Assembly (NCBI GenBank): GCA_030844895.1
Contig: CM061223.1
Coordinates: 106,065,186 to 106,129,185 of the forward strand
Source: Ambrosia x helenae
Lineage: Eukaryota > Streptophyta > Magnoliopsida > Asterales > Asteraceae
Length of the DNA: 64,000 nt
Direction: 5' to 3'
Within the stretch, counting starts at the first letter, position 1. Each line of letters starts with the position of its first letter. Below are positions 58,373-64,000 of the stretch, in pieces. The translations under genes were made by a program, and so were the position numbers. The notes beneath the pieces are model-generated. The model had not been told where the DNA came from and searched no databases. It was given only the letters and a program-made list of their open reading frames with translations.

Positions 58373-58760
58373 CTAAGAAAGAGAAACCCACTTTGTACAG
58401 TTGAAGTTCTTATCGATGGGAAGAAATTTCGGTTTAGCGCCACATTTCGTAGACAGAAGAGGCATATGTTTTGAATCGTGGGAAATGGGCCCTTTTGTCA
58501 ATGCTTTGATACAGTTGCAGATGGCCACATGATCATCTTTGGTTTTTGTCAAGTTATTAATATCATTGACTCCTGTGCAACACTCCTTGCTTGGCTCCTG
58601 ACCCGATAAGAAACCCTTGCATGTTGACAATAAATAGCTTTGGACAATATAACATGTTGGCAGTGCTGCGAACACCGTTGGCCTCCATGAATACCAAAAG
58701 CAAACCAACTGCTACGGACCACAATATGCGAATAAAATCAATTGTAGTTGAAGATTGATT
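58373..58760 (-). pseudogene. Non-specific lipid-transfer protein (type 1), frameshifted
   Basis: nsLTPs are small secreted proteins that bind lipids through an eight-cysteine fold. The minus strand shows the signature almost complete: LPTC-x10-C-x12-CC-x19-CNC-x22-C-x14-C (from YIVQSYLLSTC through CCTGVNDINNL, AICNCIKALTKG and STKCGAKPKFLPI to FNC). The last codons NCTK are followed by GTGGGT, matching the intron usual near the 3' end of type-1 genes. A hydrophobic leader (ILWSVAVGLLLVFMEANG) lies just upstream in another frame, so one or two bases were gained or lost near 58690. The first cysteine is missing and no suitable ATG precedes the leader. The gene is isolated and the 3' mini-exon was not found. 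Confidence 0.8.
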
Positions 58761-59353
58761 ATTTCACGTTTGTATGACACATATAACAGTTTAAATAAGT
58801 ATTGTAGGCATAACATATTGTTCTAGCACGTTACGAAACCTCCATGCATTTGGCGTGTTTTCAATTTTCGGTGTAGTCTAAACAGATTGTAGTCATTTTA
58901 CTAATTCATAAACATGTGATGTACATGGGAGTAATGTATGTAATATAAATATTCCAAATCACATGCATCACAACAATCTTATTATTTATATGTCGAATCA
59001 GTCACTTTTAGGTCGAAGGAGTTTGAATTTTGGGTCGAATCAGTCACTTTTAGGTCGAATCAAGTGGATTTAGGTTGAACCAAGTTGAGTTTTAGGTCGA
59101 ATTAGTTTGTTTGTTCATCATTCAGAGTGTGTTGTGTCTTATTCGAACCTTTCTTGTTTATTCGAACCATCGAGGGGTCGAATCAATATCTTACTGAGGT
59201 CGAATCAAGTTCTATCAGTTCAGTTACTCTTTCGAACTTGTTGTTAGGGTCGAATCAGTGATTCCATCTTCATTAGAACCCTCGACTACATTGTTTAGGT
59301 TGAACCAGTTTCTATATTTCCAGATTTTCTAAGTGTTGTTATCTCGTACATCA
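58761..59353 (+). repeat. LTR-like leader with GGTCGAATCA repeats, upstream of the Copia gag
   Basis: At about 58995-59255 the word GGTCGAA(T) occurs about nine times, including a direct repeat of GGTCGAATCAGTCACTTTTA. The stretch immediately precedes the gag start and may be LTR or leader. No standard primer-binding site was found, so the LTR limits are unknown. Confidence 0.5.
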
Positions 59354-59804
59354 TGGACAACATTTGGGGATTACCGATGACACCGAGACCTGCTATGACA
59401 CACCCACAGCAAGTACCTACTAACCCTTGGCCGTAGCAGCCGTGAGAGGAAACACACAACCACCACAGATGTCGCATTACTTTGCTACATCGAGTTCATC
59501 ACAACCCGTTGTGACACATACTCCACAACAAATTCCAGACTATTGGAGAGTTGCAGCAGCATCGGTAGCTAAAAGTCAGACCACCAATGCTATTACTACC
59601 TTGGTTAATGACTTATCAATGGGTAATGGAAACCGTCCACCGAAGATGTCGAATATGAGTGAGTATCTTGGATGGCAAAGAAGATTCAAGATTCATCTTG
59701 AAGGCATGGGATTGGAAGGTGCTGAAGTGTGGCAGATGATTATGAAGGGTTATAGTCCACCAATGGTCGAGAACTTTTGGTCATTGTCAAGTGTGTTTGT
59801 GTGA

Positions 59805-60003
59805 GTTTTCTAGAGTGTGTTCTAAAGAGTCTAAACTAGGTTTTCATTGTAATCTAAGCTTTGTAAGGTTTATATCAATTGATTAATAATGAAAATGACT
59901 TTGAAAATGGATATTATCGCGATCTGATCTGATTATTATCATTTTGCATGTGATCTAGGGTTTCCGCACCTAGATTATTTATACTTGTGTGATTACATTG
60001 GGA
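59805..60003. other. Foreign ~200-bp stretch inside the Copia gag
   Basis: The gag frame breaks after GYSPPMVENFW and resumes at SRHDGNEKTRRIHVDK. The expected middle of the gag core is replaced by AT-rich sequence that looks LTR- or UTR-like (CTAGGGTTTCCGCACCTAGA near its end). It is probably an insertion plus deletion; origin unknown. Confidence 0.5.
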
Positions 60004-60722
60004 TGCTTTGAAGAGTAGGCACGATGGTAATGAGAAAACTAGGAGAATTCATGTGGATAAGGTTAAAAAGGAGTTTGAGAACTTTAGTTACATTGGGAAT
60101 GAGACATTGAAGGAGCTTATACCAAGATTCTCTCATTTGTTGTCAAAGTTATCGAATTATGAGATTGTTATTCCCATGACTGAAGTTATTGAGAAGTTTG
60201 CTTATTCGTTGCCTCCGTATTGGGAACAACATGTTGAGGTTCTGATAGAAAAAGATGCATTTCAGTATTGCTCCATCAATGAGTTTATCCAGAAGCTGGA
60301 AATCAAAGAGATGGAAGAAAGGAGAAAGGCAAAAAGAGCACAATTTCCACAAAATCTGGAGCTTTATCATGCTACATCTTCTTCTTATGTTTCTATTCCA
60401 TCAGGAAGGGCGAGTGTTGCACCTCAAACTGCTTTTGTATCAAAGGTTGAACCACCAATGAGTGCAGTTAATTAGTTATTATACATCTGGACCATCATAC
60501 ACAACAACTTCATACACAACAACTCAACCTCCTATGTCAGCTGCTTGTTATTACACATCATCAGTGAATACTCCACAACAACAACCACAAGTTGCACCGA
60601 TGATGGACCACCCCTCATCAAGCCAAAGTCCAATTATCTTGGAAACTTCCAACATGAACAATGTGACAGTAGAAGTGTCTCAACAACAAATTGCATTAGT
60701 TTCAGCAATGGTTGCTTTATAC

Positions 60723-61243
60723 TAGGGGTGTAAATGACACCTAGCGGCTCGAGAGCTACCCGGGATCGGCTCGTTAAAAAGCCCGAACGAGCCGAGCCTT
60801 AACAAGCCCGAGCTCGAGCCCGAGCCTGAAATATGGCTCGTTTAGTTATCGAGCCCGAGCTCGAGCCCTAGATACAAAGCTCGATTGGGCTCGCGAGCCT
60901 AAACGAGCCCAAACATAATTATAAGTTATTTATATATCTCTTATAATTTATAGCCCACATCTCCAAAGCCCAAGTACTTATTTCATAGGCCCATTTAATA
61001 ACACTCGCGAGCCGAGCTTTTGCGATCTCGAGCCGAGCTTTAAGCTCGTTTGAGATTGTTCTCATATCACTTCGAATCGAGCCGAGCCGAGCTCGAGCTT
61101 TTGATTTTGCTAGCGAGCCGAGCTCGAGCTCAAGATTGTAGGCTCGAACCGAGCCGAGCTTGAGCTCGAGCTTCATAAAACCATAACGAGCCAAGCTCGA
61201 GCCCAGTCAGGCTCGGGCTCGGCTCGGCTCGTTTACACCCCTA
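60723..61243. mobile_element. hAT-type MITE in the Copia gag, 521 bp
   Basis: Ends TAGGGGTGTAAATGACACC and, inverted, TAGGGGTGTAAACGAGCCG. The flanks CTTTATAC (60715-60722) and CTTTTTAC (61244-61251) match at 7 of 8. The interior is made of GAGCCGAGC/GCTCGAGC words, with many XhoI-like CTCGAG sites. The gag frame resumes after it (YNGLVASQIGNNNL). Confidence 0.88.
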
Positions 61244-64000
61244 CTTTTTACAATGGACTGGTGGCGAGTCAAATTGGTAACAACAATCTGACCAATGAGG
61301 ATTATGCCCAGATCAATAAAGAAGAGATGGAACTGATTGATATCCAGTAGGCATTTTCAAGCGTGATGAGAAGGCCAACTGAGTTTATTGAGAAGACCAA
61401 CAGAACTGATCTTGCTACTTTACCGAACACTACCTATGGTTTCAACAAAGCCAAGGTTACGTGTTTCAACTGTGGAACTCGAGGTCATTTTGCTAGAGAA
61501 TGTACCTAACCGAAGCAACAAGGTAACCAAAATCCTTTCAACTCAAACTACCAAACCTGTCAATCACAGAACCAAGTTACCTATCAAAGCCAAAACAACA
61601 ACAACTATCAAAACCAAAACAATTACCAAAACCGACAAAACAACTCCCAAAATACCACACCAACACAAACATCCACAACCAACCAAAACCAAACAACACC
61701 AAACCAAGCCAGAACCATTGTTCCTATTTCTACACCAAACACTCAACCACAGAATGAGAATCAAGCGTTGGTGATTCAGAAGGATGAAAGTTTTGATTGG
61801 AATACTATGCAATTTTTGTTGAAGAGGTCACTGGAGGTAATGTTGCATGTTTTTCTCAAGAGGTGGTGAGTAAGGAGCCGGTGATAGTTGATGATGACTT
61901 GGTGAAAGAAAAAGGTTCTGAATAGATTTCTAAAGTTGTGATTAAGGAGATTGTTGAAGAGGAAGTTCCTAATGTTGATTCTGAGAATGTTGAAGAACCG
62001 GTTGATGAAACGGTTTCAGGGACTATTATTGATTATGTTGCTGATGTCTCTAATGATCAAGAATCTGTTTATTCTGACTCGGAAAGCGAATCTGATTTGG
62101 AGGCTAGTGTGAATTCACTTGATGATGATATTGACCAACTTCTAGCCAAAGCAGACTTTCTGATGACGAAGAAATCTTGCATGGTTGATGATGCTTTCAC
62201 TAAGGTGGATTACTCCAAGTTTTTCGCTGGAAAGGAAGCTCATTTTGTTTTGATGGCCATGACAGATCCTCCTAAACCGGTAAGTCCTAAATCTTCATTT
62301 AATGATAAGTATTGTGGTACATGTGATAGACTTGGTGATGAGGTTAAGCATCTAAAGCATCAGCTTGATACTCTAAAACCGTCATTGAGTCGTATCGTAA
62401 AGATGAGAGAGATTTCAATAAAACACTTGATAGCTATAAGAAAGATGTTTCTGAATTAACTAAAACTCTTTCACTTAAACAAATAGCCATTAACAATTAT
62501 ATAAATGAAATTGAGGAAAATAAACTTGAAATGGCAAAAATCAAGTGCTTTGCTGAAAAGATAAACAAAAACAAAAAGCTGGAAAGTTATAAGAATGTGG
62601 CTTATGTTTTGGACCACGTTATTGAAGATCCAGTGAATGGAAAAGATCAATCCAGTAATGTGAACTACGCATCTGTTCCTTCCTCAGTCTTATTTGAAAA
62701 CCATAATCTTAATTCAGTAACACCGGAGAGTTCAGATAGATCGGATTCCACATTAGAGAACGAGTCAAACACTTCTAGTTGGTGATCCGAATTCTGATGT
62801 GAGACCGATTCAAGGATTGAATGATGAGGGATTGATCACTGTAACTGATGAGTCGAATTCTGAGAATGATGAACCTAAGAAGAATGATGATATTCCTTTG
62901 AAAAATCACATTCGAACGAATGAGAGTGTATCACCTTCTAAGGTTCCACATCCTCAAAAGGTTGAAAACAAAAAGAATACATCAGTTAAGCAATGTGAAA
63001 AGAATGAGTTAAGTGACAAACCTGTGAAAGTATTTTATCGGATGGAAGGATCCGATAAGATAATTTCTGATGATGAGTATCCCATTCAGTTCGCTAACTA
63101 TTCTAAAATTGAGAAAATTTGTAAAGAGAGTACCATTTGGTTTCCAAAACATGAACGAACAAATGATATTCCACCTGAATTAATCAAGCGACTGTATGGT
63201 GATAACTCAAAAACACCAAAGGTTAATGTCACTGAGTTTGTCAAACCGAAAAACAAGATTAACGGATTTTTCGAACCGCTTACTCAATGGAGCCCGCTCC
63301 TAAGAGTTTAAGGTGTAAGTGTATTGATGATCAATACCCGGTTAAATCATTCGCTAATCATCATGACAAGAACTCATTTGAGGAATACCGTGCATGTTAC
63401 AAGTGTGGGGAGAGAGGGCATTTACTTGCTCACTTCCCATACGTGCGACACAAAAGGCACGAGGTTGAAGCAGGCAAAACCAGAGGAATTTGGTTGATGG
63501 TTACCAACACAGACAGTCTTTTCTACAAAGGAAATTTTATCCTCAAAGACAACAATTTTATAATCAAAACCATTTTTATCCACAAAGAGGAAACCAACCG
63601 ATTGTCTATGATAATCGCAACTGAATTGCTCTGGAAAAGAAACTGAAGAAACCTATGGTGAACACAGCTAATGATAAACAGAAGGTTTACCCAAAACCTG
63701 TTGCTAAAGCATCAACTGGACTTTCGTTAGTTCACTCAGACAAGGTAGTCAAGAAAGTTTCATTTAAGAACGACACAGAGAAACATGTTGAGGTTAAACA
63801 ACCTCAAATAAGGATTCTTAAACGTTCGGAACAGACTTGGACACCAAAGGGTTCTCCAGGTGCTTCTACTTCAACTGCTAAGGTTCAAGTTAATCATGAA
63901 GAGGTTTTGAATAATCAGAAAACAGTAGATTCAAAACAAAAAGTTTGTGGAAAGAAAGAATCTTTGAATGTTAACACTCAAAGACCCAATACCACAAAGG

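Larger units (their letters stand above)
59354..64000 (+). mobile_element. Gag region of a large Copia retrotransposon, running off the window
   Basis: Starts MDNIWGLPMTPRPAMTHPQQ at 59354, with frame breaks. Gag core: EYLGWQRRFKIHLEGMGLEG, VKKEFENFSYIGNETLKELI, PRFSHLLSKLSNYEIVIPMT and EKFAYSLPPYWEQHVEVLIE up to 60475. A hAT MITE at 60723-61243 interrupts. A good CCHC knuckle follows, CFNCGTRGHFAREC at about 61467, then an Asn/Gln-rich stretch. Next come acidic and coiled-coil-like segments (61938-63300) with CGTCDRLGDEVKHLKHQL. A second knuckle, CYKCGERGHLLAHF, has its last Cys replaced by Phe at about 63395. Two knuckles with a long spacer fit the large Copia gag of the SIRE/Maximus kind, which is my inference. 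Frames continue to 64000; pol is outside. Confidence 0.85.

Overview
This is a repeat-saturated, AT-rich stretch of a flowering-plant nuclear genome. It has plant-type cyclic-nucleotide-gated channel exons with GT-AG introns, a plant type-1 lipid-transfer-protein relic, Copia and Gypsy-type LTR retrotransposons, CACTA, hAT and PIF/Harbinger transposons, Helitron ends, LINEs and SINEs. The repeat style reminds me of a large Asteraceae-like genome, but that placement is only an impression. No bacterial or phage feature is present, and I find no gene that looks intact.

The host genes are two tandem same-strand copies of a CNGC1-like channel, A (209-3709) and B (32938-55748). They share seven recognisable exons with identical exon lengths for exons 2, 3, 5 and 6. 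Both are broken, by different events. Copy A has a 750-bp hAT-type insertion in exon 1 and a stop in the cyclic-nucleotide-binding domain. Copy B has an 11-kb CACTA element in exon 4, a different stop in the same domain, a lost splice donor, a tandemly duplicated last intron/exon unit, and a Copia element plus a LINE between the two last-exon copies. A duplicated 3' flank at 26360-26640 hints at a third, lost copy. Near the right end lies a frameshifted lipid-transfer-protein gene (58373-58760, minus).

Layout: 1-5.2 kb, copy A, then a fold-back-like repeat. 5.2-7.6 kb, small DNA-transposon relics. 7.6-10.1 kb, a decayed Copia. 10.2-10.7 kb, a lone LTR with a primer-binding site. 10.9-15.4 kb, a deleted minus-strand Copia split by a 2.67-kb solo LTR with CACGT target duplications. 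15.4-16.5 kb, an L1-type relic. 16812-24956, a complete young gag-only LTR element flanked by CACGA, inside an older dispersed element. 27.2-31.8 kb, a Helitron-like region ending in CTAG|T and carrying an ankyrin-repeat scrap. 31.98-32.59 kb, seven palindromic doublets. 32.9-55.7 kb, CNGC copy B with everything nested in it. 56-59 kb, a PIF MITE, triplet repeats and the lipid-transfer relic. 59.3-64 kb, the gag region of a large Copia with a hAT MITE inside, running off the window.

The window is best read as an insertion history. Because the CNGC exons and LTRs give known pre-insertion sequence, many insertion points can be fixed to the base by target-site duplications: 8 bp for hAT, 3 bp TTG for CACTA, 3 bp TTA for four PIF MITEs, 5 bp for LTR elements, and 11-15 bp for LINEs and SINEs. 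The least ordinary signals are the CTCTACGG/CCGTAGAG palindrome cluster, the tRNA-like modules embedded in the 2.5-kb LTRs, the gag-only retroelement, and a LINE family whose C-terminal domain resembles a zinc-knuckle plus nuclease fold.
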